NCBI GenBank assembly: GCA_002299005.1
Contig: DBMZ01000149.1
Span: forward strand, 4,612 to 12,209
Length of the DNA stretch: 7,598 nucleotides
DNA from: Alphaproteobacteria bacterium UBA685
GTDB lineage: Bacteria; Pseudomonadota; Alphaproteobacteria; Puniceispirillales; Puniceispirillaceae
Direction of reading: 5' to 3'
Positions 1 through 5,951 of the stretch are shown here, one piece after another (position 1 is the first letter of the stretch; every line of letters starts with the position of its first letter). A program made the translations under genes and the position numbers. The notes beneath the pieces are model-generated. The model saw only the letters and a list, made by a program, of their open reading frames with translations. It did not search any database and had not been told where the DNA came from.

Positions 1-1217
1 GTGATCTCATACAAGCGGCGAATAGCATGTTGCGGCTTGATAATGTCGCCTGTTTGACGATAGGCAAGACATTTACGGTCACGCCAGCCTTCAATTTGCT
101 TCCACCATTTGGCCAAATCTTGCTTATCAGTCGCAAGCCCTTGGGCTTTCATCTCAGCCAATAACGCTTGGATAATCTCGCCAGCATCACCAATAATGCC
201 TAAATCTACGCGCACATTTTTATTGATTGATGACGGGTCAATATCACAATGCACCTTCACAGAATGAGGCGCAAAATCAGATAGGCGGCCTGTCACACGA
301 TCATCAAAACGCGCGCCAATATTCAGCATGAAATCACAATTATACATCGCAAGGTTGGCTTCATAAGTGCCGTGCATACCAAGCATGCCAAGGAAATTAT
401 TATGGTCCGCATCAAGCGCGCCAAGCCCCATCAATGTCAGGGTTGTTGGCCAGCCTGTCATATCCACCAAATCTGTGAGACCTTTTGATGCCTCAGGGCC
501 GGCGTTAATAATGCCGCCGCCGCCATAGATAACTGGCTTTTTCGCCTGTTTCATCAGCGCCACAGCTTGTTTAATAACATCTGCATCTGGCGTTGTTACC
601 GGCGCATAACGACGTGCCACATCAACGCGCGCTTGCGCTTCATTATAAGGCGCATCAAGCATCAGGATATCTTTTGGCAAATCGATCACAACAGGGCCAG
701 GACGACCTGTGCGCGCCACATAAAAGGCTTCCTCAACAGCGCCTTGAAGGGCATCAGATTCCTTCACCAAATAATTATATTTTGTACAAGGACGTGTAAT
801 GCCAGAGGTATCAGCCTCTTGGAACGCGTCTGTGCCAATCAAATGGCTTGGCACCTGACCTGTTAGGCAGACCACTGGCACAGAATCCATCAACGCATCT
901 GTAAGGCCTGTGACGGCATTTGTCGCGCCCGGGCCAGATGTGACAAGCACAACCCCTGTCTTGCCTGTTGAACGCGCATAGCCCTCAGCGGCATGAACCG
1001 CGGCTTGCTCATGACGGACAAGGATGTGACGGATTTTGTTATTTTTGAACAAGGCGTCATAAATCGGCAAAACCGCACCACCCGGATAGCCAAAAATAAC
1101 CTCGACACCCTCTTCTTCTAGCACCTTTAGCAACAATTCTGCGCCTGGCATCATTGTTGGCTTATCCATTGTCGTATCAGTAGTCGTCTCAGTAGTTGTT
1201 GCGTTATCGTTTGACAT
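1..1217 (-). CDS. ilvB: Acetolactate synthase large subunit, C-terminus cut by window edge
   Basis: This is a ThDP-, FAD- and Mg-dependent acetolactate synthase (acetohydroxyacid synthase) catalytic subunit. It condenses two pyruvates, or pyruvate with 2-ketobutyrate, as the first common step of valine, leucine and isoleucine synthesis in the cytosol. The reading frame stays open from the ATG at 1217 to the left edge: 405 full codons of a family that usually runs about 570-590. Visible landmarks are FGYPGGAVLPIYDAL (residues 42-56), the catalytic glutamate E70 in VRHEQAAVHAAEGYAR, TSGPGATN, GQVPSHLIGTDAFQE, and in the central domain GARFDDRVTGR and HCDIDPSSINKNVR (about residue 320). The C-terminal ThDP-binding domain lies outside. 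The start at 1217 has AGGA about 8 nt upstream; in-frame ATGs at 1226 and 1259 lack a good ribosome site. The first 20 residues are a Thr/Asn/Asp-rich extension. ilvB versus ilvI cannot be settled here; a small subunit gene would be expected further left. Confidence 0.96.
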   Translation of the reverse strand, partial: MSNDNATTTETTTDTTMDKPTMMPGAELLLKVLEEEGVEVIFGYPGGAVLPIYDALFKNNKIRHILVRHEQAAVHAAEGYARSTGKTGVVLVTSGPGATNAVTGLTDALMDSVPVVCLTGQVPSHLIGTDAFQEADTSGITRPCTKYNYLVKESDALQGAVEEAFYVARTGRPGPVVIDLPKDILMLDAPYNEAQARVDVARRYAPVTTPDADVIKQAVALMKQAKKPVIYGGGGIINAGPEASKGLTDLVDMTGWPTTLTLMGLGALDADHNNFLGMLGMHGTYEANLAMYNCDFMLNIGARFDDRVTGRLSDFAPHSVKVHCDIDPSSINKNVRVDLGIIGDAGEIIQALLAEMKAQGLATDKQDLAKWWKQIEGWRDRKCLAYRQTGDIIKPQHAIRRLYEI

Positions 1218-1232
1218 TGTCTTCATCCTGTA

Positions 1233-1274
1233 TGGTCTCACCCATGATATCTCACGCATGATATTTCACGCATG
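1233..1274 (-). repeat. Three tandem 14-bp repeats just upstream of ilvB
   Basis: On the plus strand, units 1247-1260 (ATATCTCACGCATG) and 1261-1274 (ATATTTCACGCATG) differ at one base. A third, degenerate unit at 1233-1246 matches 10 of 14. The array ends a few bases before the ilvB ribosome-binding site and lies in the presumed 5' untranslated leader. Each of the two clean units contributes an ATG to the minus strand. Its function is unknown: it could be a protein-binding site, an RNA element, or simple slippage duplication. Confidence 0.85.
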
Positions 1275-1287
1275 AGTGCAATAGATA

Positions 1288-1312
1288 TAAGTGCCTTTTG
1301 CCAAGACACTTA
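1288..1312 (-). other. 10-bp hairpin in the ilvB leader
   Basis: Minus-strand RNA can form TAAGUGUCUU paired with AAGGCACUUA around a GGCAA loop. All ten positions pair if one G-U wobble is allowed. On the plus strand the same position is an A-C mismatch, so the structure fits minus-strand RNA (the ilvB direction) better. It is not followed by a U-run, so it is not a classical terminator. It could be a leader structure or an mRNA stability element. Confidence 0.5.
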
Positions 1313-1330
1313 GAAAGTTCGCCGCCCAAA

Positions 1331-1363
1331 ATTAGGCCTCAATAATAGGCCCTAATAATAGGC
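1331..1363 (-). other. Overlapping alternative hairpins on a tandem 13/14-bp repeat
   Basis: Reading the minus strand, GCCTATTATTAGG (1363-1351) is followed directly by GCCTATTATTGAGG (1350-1337), a near-perfect tandem repeat. Two hairpins compete for the same bases. One pairs GCCTA (1363-1359) with TAGGGC (bulged, 1354-1349). The other pairs ATTAGGGCCT (1356-1347) with AGGCCTAAT (1339-1331), with one bulged base and a 7-nt loop, followed by only three or four Ts. The second could be a weak terminator for miaA or an attenuator-like element for ilvB. The structure was worked out by eye only. Confidence 0.35.
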
Positions 1364-1460
1364 TTTAGAATCAAAATAACAGCGCATGACAATCATAAAA
1401 CCATTGCCTTGACACTGTTACCGCCCTCTAAAAGCGCTAAAAATCCTTTAATACCCTCAT

Positions 1461-1489
1461 TTTTTAAGAAAATCGATGGCTTAAGTCAA
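1461..1489 (-). promoter_or_regulatory. Candidate sigma-70-type promoter for ilvB
   Basis: On the minus strand TTGACT (1489-1484) is separated by 17 bp from TAAAAA (1466-1461), matching 5/6 and 4/6 of the consensus. The -35 box overlaps the miaA stop codon. Initiation near 1454 would give a 5' leader of about 235 nt that carries the repeats and hairpins described here. TATGAT further downstream on the same strand is a better -10 box but has no recognisable -35. Read-through from miaA into ilvB is also possible, since no strong terminator separates them. Confidence 0.35.
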
Positions 1490-2430
1490 CCATTAAATAG
1501 AATTTTTGAAAAGAATTCTAAATTTTTTCTTGTCGAATATGTCTCTTCAATGAGGTAATTTGTTATAAAATTATTTCGAAAGAAGGTAAATTGACGTTTT
1601 GCATAGCGGCGAGATTGTTTTTGCGCTTCTTCAATTGCCGTCTGCCTATCACATATGCCTGCCAGATAATCGGCAATTTGTGGCACGCCCACAGCTTTCA
1701 TAATTGGCAATTTCGGATCAAGCTTTCGCGCGAGCAGGGCTTCCACCTCTTCAACCGCGCCCTTATCCCACATAGCGGCGAACCGCTGATCAATACGCTC
1801 ATATAGGGCGGCACGTTCTGGCGCGATGAGAAAGTTAAAGGCCTTGCCATCCAAAAAACCGCTAGGCGCATCATTTTGCCATGCGCTCAGTGGGCGGCCA
1901 GTATGATGATACACCTCAAGCGCTCTGGTGATACGCTGGCTATCGCCGGCAGTCAGGCGTTCCGCAATCACCCCATCAAAGCGGCTTAACTCTGCTAGCA
2001 TGGCCGCCCCACCCTTCGTGCGATGTTCTTCTATCACGCGTTGATGCAACTCATCTGGGATAGCGGGGATTTCAGACATGCCATGCTGTGCCGCATTCAG
2101 ATATAAGGCCGTGCCACCACATAGGATAGGCAATTTGCCTTGCGCCCGCGCTTGTGCCACCTCGCCTTGAACCAATGACAGCCACCGCCCCACCGAGCAA
2201 GCCTCAGCCCCATCTAGCGTATTATAAAGACGATGCGGCGCTTGGCTTTGCTCAGCCTCATCAGGGCATGCGGTGACGATTTTCAAATCAGCATAGATCT
2301 GCATTGAATCAGCATTTATCACGACGCCATTAAAGGCATTTGCCAAATCAATCGCCAAAGCTGATTTACCACTCGCGGTTGGGCCGGCAACCATGATATA
2401 ATCTTTATCTAGGACAAACTGTTCCATCAT
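1486..2430 (-). CDS. miaA: tRNA dimethylallyltransferase MiaA
   Basis: MiaA transfers a dimethylallyl group from DMAPP to N6 of A37 in tRNAs that read UNN codons, the first step toward ms2i6A; the modification improves codon pairing and frame keeping. The 314 residues are about family length. The P-loop GPTASGKS is at residues 16-23, the substrate motif NADSMQIY at 39-46 (D41 the likely general base), CGGTALYL at 104-111 with the conserved Thr at 107, and the tRNA-contact motif RRYAKRQFTFFR at 274-285. Two adjacent ATGs (2430 and 2427) follow AAAGGA so closely that neither has ideal spacing; the second is slightly better placed. The last ~28 residues (DNA 1486-1575) are markedly AT-rich and rich in Phe, Asn and Ile compared with the rest. 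The gene is divergent from serB and lies upstream of ilvB on the same strand. Assignment is secure; only the exact start is uncertain. Confidence 0.96.
   Translation of the reverse strand: MMEQFVLDKDYIMVAGPTASGKSALAIDLANAFNGVVINADSMQIYADLKIVTACPDEAEQSQAPHRLYNTLDGAEACSVGRWLSLVQGEVAQARAQGKLPILCGGTALYLNAAQHGMSEIPAIPDELHQRVIEEHRTKGGAAMLAELSRFDGVIAERLTAGDSQRITRALEVYHHTGRPLSAWQNDAPSGFLDGKAFNFLIAPERAALYERIDQRFAAMWDKGAVEEVEALLARKLDPKLPIMKAVGVPQIADYLAGICDRQTAIEEAQKQSRRYAKRQFTFFRNNFITNYLIEETYSTRKNLEFFSKILFNG
2394..2402 (+). promoter_or_regulatory. Extended -10 promoter for serB inside miaA
   Basis: The plus strand carries TGATATAAT, a perfect TGN plus TATAAT extended -10 element, 58 bp before the serB start codon. 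No good -35 is present at 16-18 bp (CGCGGT at 17 bp), which extended -10 promoters tolerate. Transcription would begin near 2409 and leave a leader of about 50 nt. The element lies within codons 10-13 of miaA on the other strand, so it is constrained by both functions. Confidence 0.45.
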
Positions 2431-2459
2431 TCCTTTGACTTAGATTAAGAGACGCCGCC

Positions 2460-3344
2460 ATGCAAGCCTACCTGCATTTTTCATCTGCCCATTCAAACAG
2501 CCAAATCATGGATTTCATGGCAGAGGCAAGCGCACGCGCCAACGGGCAGGATTTTATCACCCTATCACATTCTGAGGCACTTGGGGCGGCCGGATATTGC
2601 CAAACAGCAGAAGCTATCGCGCTATCAGACTTGCGTGCTGAGGCGGCTTTGATTGGCGTTGATGTGAATTTATTGCCCCAAGCGCCTTATCTGCGCAAAT
2701 TGATGTTATGCGATATGGACAGCACCATTATCACAGGCGAGTCCTTGGATGATTTATCCGCTATGGCAGGTATTGGTGAGGCGGTTGCCGCTATCACAGC
2801 GCGCGCTATGGCAGGGGAGCTTGACTTTAAACAAGCGCTCGCAGAACGACTTGGCATGCTAAAAGATGAGCCTGTCGCACTTCTAGAGCGGCTTATTCAA
2901 GAGACACAAGCCTTTGATGGCGCGGCAGAGCTTGTTGCGACAATGCGCGCCCATGATGCGACATGCCTGCTTGTTAGTGGCGGCTTTACGTTCCTGACCT
3001 CTGACATCGCCCAACGTTTTGGCTTTAGCGACCATTTCGCCAATGAGCTCGCGATTGAAGATGGCAAAATCGCTGGCTATGCGGATGAGCCGATTATCGA
3101 TTCATCTGCCAAATTACGTATCCTCAACGAGTTTTGCGATAGGCTCAGCATCACGCATAATGAGGTGATGAGCATGGGGGATGGCGCCAATGATATCCCT
3201 ATGCTGGAGGCCGCCAGCCTTGGTATTGCGTGGCAGGCAAAGCCGCTTGTCAAAGAGCGCATTGCCCTTCAGCTATCTCATAGCAATCTATGCGGCCCGT
3301 TATTCCTGCAAGGCGTCCATGAAAAAGACATCGTAAGCGCATAA
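2460..3344 (+). CDS. serB: Phosphoserine phosphatase SerB
   Basis: SerB hydrolyses O-phosphoserine to serine, the last step of the phosphorylated serine pathway, in the cytosol. It is a HAD-superfamily enzyme of 294 residues. All four HAD motifs are visible: motif I DMDSTIITGES with nucleophile D85 and acid/base D87; motif II LLVSGGF with S173; motif III lysine K218 in DSSAKLRIL; motif IV MGDGANDIPML with D241 and D245. The cap helices follow motif I (about 95-160). Residues 1-80 form a regulatory-like N-terminal region of the kind found in SerB, without a catalytic role I can assign. The ATG at 2460 is preceded by AAGAGA about 7 nt upstream. The gene is divergent from miaA with only 29 bp between starts, and convergent with the protease gene, sharing its terminator. 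Confidence 0.96.
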   Translation: MQAYLHFSSAHSNSQIMDFMAEASARANGQDFITLSHSEALGAAGYCQTAEAIALSDLRAEAALIGVDVNLLPQAPYLRKLMLCDMDSTIITGESLDDLSAMAGIGEAVAAITARAMAGELDFKQALAERLGMLKDEPVALLERLIQETQAFDGAAELVATMRAHDATCLLVSGGFTFLTSDIAQRFGFSDHFANELAIEDGKIAGYADEPIIDSSAKLRILNEFCDRLSITHNEVMSMGDGANDIPMLEAASLGIAWQAKPLVKERIALQLSHSNLCGPLFLQGVHEKDIVSA

Positions 3345-3370
3345 AAAAAGAGAGGCCAAGGCCCCTCTTC
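3343..3370. terminator. Bidirectional terminator between serB and the degP-like gene
   Basis: Arms 3348-3357 and 3360-3369 pair over ten positions around a very tight turn. For the minus-strand transcript the one non-Watson-Crick pair is a G-U wobble, and the hairpin is followed by seven Ts (3349-3343, partly in the stem). For the plus-strand transcript the same position is an A-C mismatch and the downstream tract is only T-rich (CTTCTTTGTTC). The element therefore suits the protease transcript best but can serve both convergent genes. The A-run overlaps the serB stop codon. Confidence 0.85.
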
Positions 3371-3394
3371 TTTGTTCTATTATATGCCTAGACT

Positions 3395-4882
3395 TTATTC
3401 TTCTTTTTGCGCGAAGGCAATTTGAATAAAGCGTGTCTGGCCGTCACGATTAATCAGCATCAAGACACCTGATCTGCCGGCCTCTCTTGCATCATCAATG
3501 CCCTTTGCCAGCTGGTCGAGGGTGCTGATACGGCTTTGACCAAAGCGAACGATGACATCGCCTGCCTGCAAGCCCTTCTCAGCGGCTGGCAATCCTTGGA
3601 TTACCTCAGTTACAATAACCGCCTCTCCCTCTTCTTCAAGGCCATATTCACTGGCAAGTTCGGCATCAAGCTGTTCTGCGCTAAAGCCCAAATCGCCAAA
3701 TGACTTTTGGTCTGTTTGCGGTGCGGCGCTTAACAGACCACCGTTTTCGGCCTGCTCTAGCTCGCCTAACTTGACCTTTAATGTGATCGTCTTTGAATTG
3801 CGCACAATTTCAACATCAACCGTCTTATCAACGTCAGTTTCAGCTACAATCCGCGGCAAATCACGGCTCCGTTCAATTTTCTTGCCATCAAAGCTGATGA
3901 TCACATCACCAGGTTCGATATTACCGCTCTCAGCAGGGCCACCTTCTGTCACATTAGAGACAAGCGCACCAGCGACTTCCTCAAGACCAAGGCTTTCGGC
4001 GACTGCATCCGTCACCTCTTGGATAAAGACACCCAGCCAGCCACGACGTGTTCTGCCATATTCCACCAGCTGGTCAATCACTTGGGTTGCCAGATTGGAT
4101 GAGATAGCAAAGCCAATGCCAACTGACCCGCCTGATTGCGAGAAGATAGCCGTATTAATCCCGATAACACTGCCATCCATATCAAATAGCGGGCCACCTG
4201 AGTTACCGCGGTTGATAGAGGCATCTGTTTGAATGAAATCATCATAAGGGCCAGAACCAATATCGCGGCCACGCGCTGATACAATGCCAGCTGTCACAGT
4301 GCCGCCTAGGCCGAAGGGGTTACCAATGGCAAGCACCCAATCACCCACCCGAAGCGTATCTGAATCGCCCAAAGATACGGCGGTGATATCCGCGCCCTTT
4401 GGATCAAATTTCAAAACCGCAATATCTGTTTTGGCATCACGGCCAACGACCTCAGCCTCATAGGTATCATCATTTGATAGGGTGATCGTGATCTGGTCGG
4501 CATTTTCAATCACGTGATTATTGGTCACAACAATGCCGGCTGTATCAATGATGAAGCCTGAACCAAGCGATTGGGCACGCCTTGTCTGACCACGTTCGCC
4601 AAATTCTTTGAAAAATTCCTCAAATGGCGAGCCAGGTGGGAATTGCGGCATCTCTTGGTCGCCGCCTCTGCTTATCACGGTTGTGGTCGAAATATTCACA
4701 ACCGCAGGAGATAGGTTTTCTGCAAGATCTGCAAAGCTATCTGGCCGAGCCATCGCTTGCGTGATGGAAAAAGCGAGCATGGTAAAGCCAAGCGCTACGC
4801 CCATCAGCATTTTCATCATAATTGCGTGAAAATCGACCTGTGCCTTGTTTTGTTTTTGGTTCATGCGTGCTGTTATCAGCAT
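3395..4882 (-). CDS. degP: Do/DegP-family periplasmic serine protease (HtrA type)
   Basis: This is an HtrA-family protease and chaperone acting on misfolded envelope proteins in the periplasm. The 495 residues begin with a long signal peptide: a polar n-region, hydrophobic core about 27-40, and likely cleavage after AMA at 45. The trypsin-like domain follows, with triad H123 (TNNHVI), D153 (KTDIAVLKF) and S228 (NRGNSGGPL) all intact. PDZ1 spans about 280-372 (GWLGVFIQEV onward) and PDZ2 about 400-490 (GLQAGDVIVRFG). The LA loop before the catalytic His is short. The start at 4882 is supported by AAGGAG exactly 7 nt upstream; a later ATG at 4864 lacks this. It lies downstream of hflKC on the same strand but behind a strong terminator, so it probably has its own promoter. 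DegP, DegQ and MucD-type members cannot be told apart by eye, so the symbol is a family label. Confidence 0.93.
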   Translation of the reverse strand: MLITARMNQKQNKAQVDFHAIMMKMLMGVALGFTMLAFSITQAMARPDSFADLAENLSPAVVNISTTTVISRGGDQEMPQFPPGSPFEEFFKEFGERGQTRRAQSLGSGFIIDTAGIVVTNNHVIENADQITITLSNDDTYEAEVVGRDAKTDIAVLKFDPKGADITAVSLGDSDTLRVGDWVLAIGNPFGLGGTVTAGIVSARGRDIGSGPYDDFIQTDASINRGNSGGPLFDMDGSVIGINTAIFSQSGGSVGIGFAISSNLATQVIDQLVEYGRTRRGWLGVFIQEVTDAVAESLGLEEVAGALVSNVTEGGPAESGNIEPGDVIISFDGKKIERSRDLPRIVAETDVDKTVDVEIVRNSKTITLKVKLGELEQAENGGLLSAAPQTDQKSFGDLGFSAEQLDAELASEYGLEEEGEAVIVTEVIQGLPAAEKGLQAGDVIVRFGQSRISTLDQLAKGIDDAREAGRSGVLMLINRDGQTRFIQIAFAQKEE

Positions 4883-4943
4883 CGTAAAACTCCTTAAAGC
4901 AAATTGTCCTTCGTAAAAAAATATCCCCCACTAGCCATTAGGT

Positions 4944-4971
4944 GAGATACGTCTTTTCTTTGATTTTTCAA
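4944..4971 (-). promoter_or_regulatory. Candidate promoter for the degP-like gene
   Basis: On the minus strand TTGAAA (4971-4966) and TATCTC (4949-4944) are spaced by 16 bp, about 60 nt before the start codon. The -35 matches 5 of 6 consensus bases and the -10 is weak. I do not see a clear heat-shock (sigma-32) or sigma-E type -10. A promoter somewhere in 4883-5005 is expected because the upstream hflC terminator isolates this gene. Confidence 0.3.
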
Positions 4972-5002
4972 CCATGAACGCCCCTTTTGTGTTTTTCAGG
5001 GC

Positions 5003-5040
5003 AAAAAAAGGGCAGGATCTAGGCAAGACCCTGCCCTTTT
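5003..5040 (-). terminator. Strong intrinsic terminator after hflC
   Basis: Arms 5006-5016 and 5030-5040 are perfectly complementary over 11 bp (AAAAGGGCAGG with CCTGCCCTTTT) around a 13-nt loop. On the minus strand the stem leads into a run of seven Ts (5009-5003, partly in the stem). This ends the hflKC transcript 37 bp past the hflC stop and separates it from the protease gene. Confidence 0.9.
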
Positions 5041-5051
5041 GATTTAAACGA

Positions 5052-5070
5052 CGCCTATAAGCGATAGGCG
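5052..5070 (-). other. Perfect 7-bp hairpin directly after the hflC stop
   Basis: CGCCTAT (5052-5058) and ATAGGCG (5064-5070) form a perfect stem with a 5-nt loop, 7 bp beyond the hflC stop codon and before the main terminator. It has no T-run, so by itself it is unlikely to terminate. It may protect the 3' end of the mRNA or assist the terminator. Confidence 0.5.
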
Positions 5071-5077
5071 CTGTTAC

Positions 5078-5950
5078 TTATTGGCCACCATCTTGGTCTT
5101 TGAAATAGCGGAAGAAGCTGCTATTTGGCGATAAGACCATTGAAGTTGGTGAGTCTGCTAGTGACTTTGAATAAGCTTCCATCGAACGATAGAAAGAGAA
5201 GAACTCTTTATCGCGGCCAAAGCTGTCAGCATAGATTGTGATGGCAAGGCTATCACCACTACCACGGAGCTCCTGTGCTGTCTTTGCGGCTTCGGCTAGG
5301 ATAACTGTTCTGGTCTTTTCTGCATCAGCGCGAATCTTTTGGGCCTCTTCCTCACCTGTGGCGCGGAATTCTTTGGCTTCTCTGACACGTTCTGACTTCA
5401 TTCTGTTAAAAATATTCTGTGATGTGGTCTCAGGATAATCAGCGCGGCGCAAACGCACATCGATGATCTCGATACCAAGAGACGTCACAGAGCTTTCAAC
5501 CTCATCACGGATTGAGCTGTTAATATCTTCACGCTCACCCGTTAGGATTGAGCCCAAAGTCTCGCCACCAAGGACACGACGCACAGATGAATCAATGATT
5601 GATTCAAGACGTGCCGTGGCCCCTTGTTCATTGCGAACTGTTTGGAAGAATAGAAGCGGGTCCATGATACGGTAACGCGCATAGGCGTCAATCACGACAC
5701 GCTTTTGGTCAGCCAAGATAACCTCTTCTGCATCTTGCGGAATAAGGCTCAAGACGCGCTTTTCATAATAAAGAACGTCTTGAATAAACGGCAGCTTAAA
5801 GGCAAGGCCCGGCTCTTGGATTGTGCGCTTTGGCTCACCAAATTGCAAAACCAATGCTTGCTGTGTTTGGTTAACCGTAAAGATTGCAGACATGAGGCCG
5901 AATAGGATCAATGCCCCGATGAAAAGTGAGAAATTACGTGCAATTTTCAT
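5078..5950 (-). CDS. hflC: HflC, SPFH-domain modulator of FtsH
   Basis: HflC pairs with HflK in a large inner-membrane complex that encloses FtsH and modulates its degradation of membrane proteins. I choose the ATG at 5950, giving 290 residues. A GTG at 5974 would add eight residues (reading MVKGGTNK) and overlap hflK by 23 bp. With the ATG, MKIARNF leads straight into one transmembrane helix (about 7-24), the SPFH/band-7 domain follows (about 25-180, with VLQFGEP and EPGLAFKLPF), then an Ala/Glu/Arg-rich coiled coil (about 180-236) and a C-terminal tail ending YFKDQDGGQ. E. coli HflC is longer (334); the shorter form is common in alphaproteobacteria as far as I recall. Only one base separates the hflK stop from this ATG, and a purine-rich AAAGGGGGGG inside the hflK end is the likely ribosome site, so the two are translationally coupled. 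Confidence 0.95.
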   Translation of the reverse strand: MKIARNFSLFIGALILFGLMSAIFTVNQTQQALVLQFGEPKRTIQEPGLAFKLPFIQDVLYYEKRVLSLIPQDAEEVILADQKRVVIDAYARYRIMDPLLFFQTVRNEQGATARLESIIDSSVRRVLGGETLGSILTGEREDINSSIRDEVESSVTSLGIEIIDVRLRRADYPETTSQNIFNRMKSERVREAKEFRATGEEEAQKIRADAEKTRTVILAEAAKTAQELRGSGDSLAITIYADSFGRDKEFFSFYRSMEAYSKSLADSPTSMVLSPNSSFFRYFKDQDGGQ

Positions 5951-5951
5951 C

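Noticed and set aside
567..1108. Short open frames on both strands inside the ilvB region
   Set aside because: They overlap the acetolactate synthase frame, which carries clear family motifs through the whole stretch. They show no independent coding signal.
1385..1420. ilv leader peptide with runs of Leu, Val and Ile as in E. coli ilvB
   Set aside because: No frame in the leader encodes such a run; the best short frame has only one Ile and one Val, so a classical attenuator peptide is not supported.
1481..1496. TTAA-N8-TTAA resembling a CtrA cell-cycle regulator site
   Set aside because: The alphaproteobacterial CtrA site is TTAA-N7-TTAA; the spacer here is eight bases and the region is AT-rich, so chance is the simpler explanation.
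3552..4232. A 226-codon plus-strand open frame opposite the protease gene
   Set aside because: It is antisense to a gene with an intact catalytic triad and PDZ domains, and its Ser/Pro-rich composition is what the complementary strand of such a gene gives. No ribosome site or family resemblance was seen.
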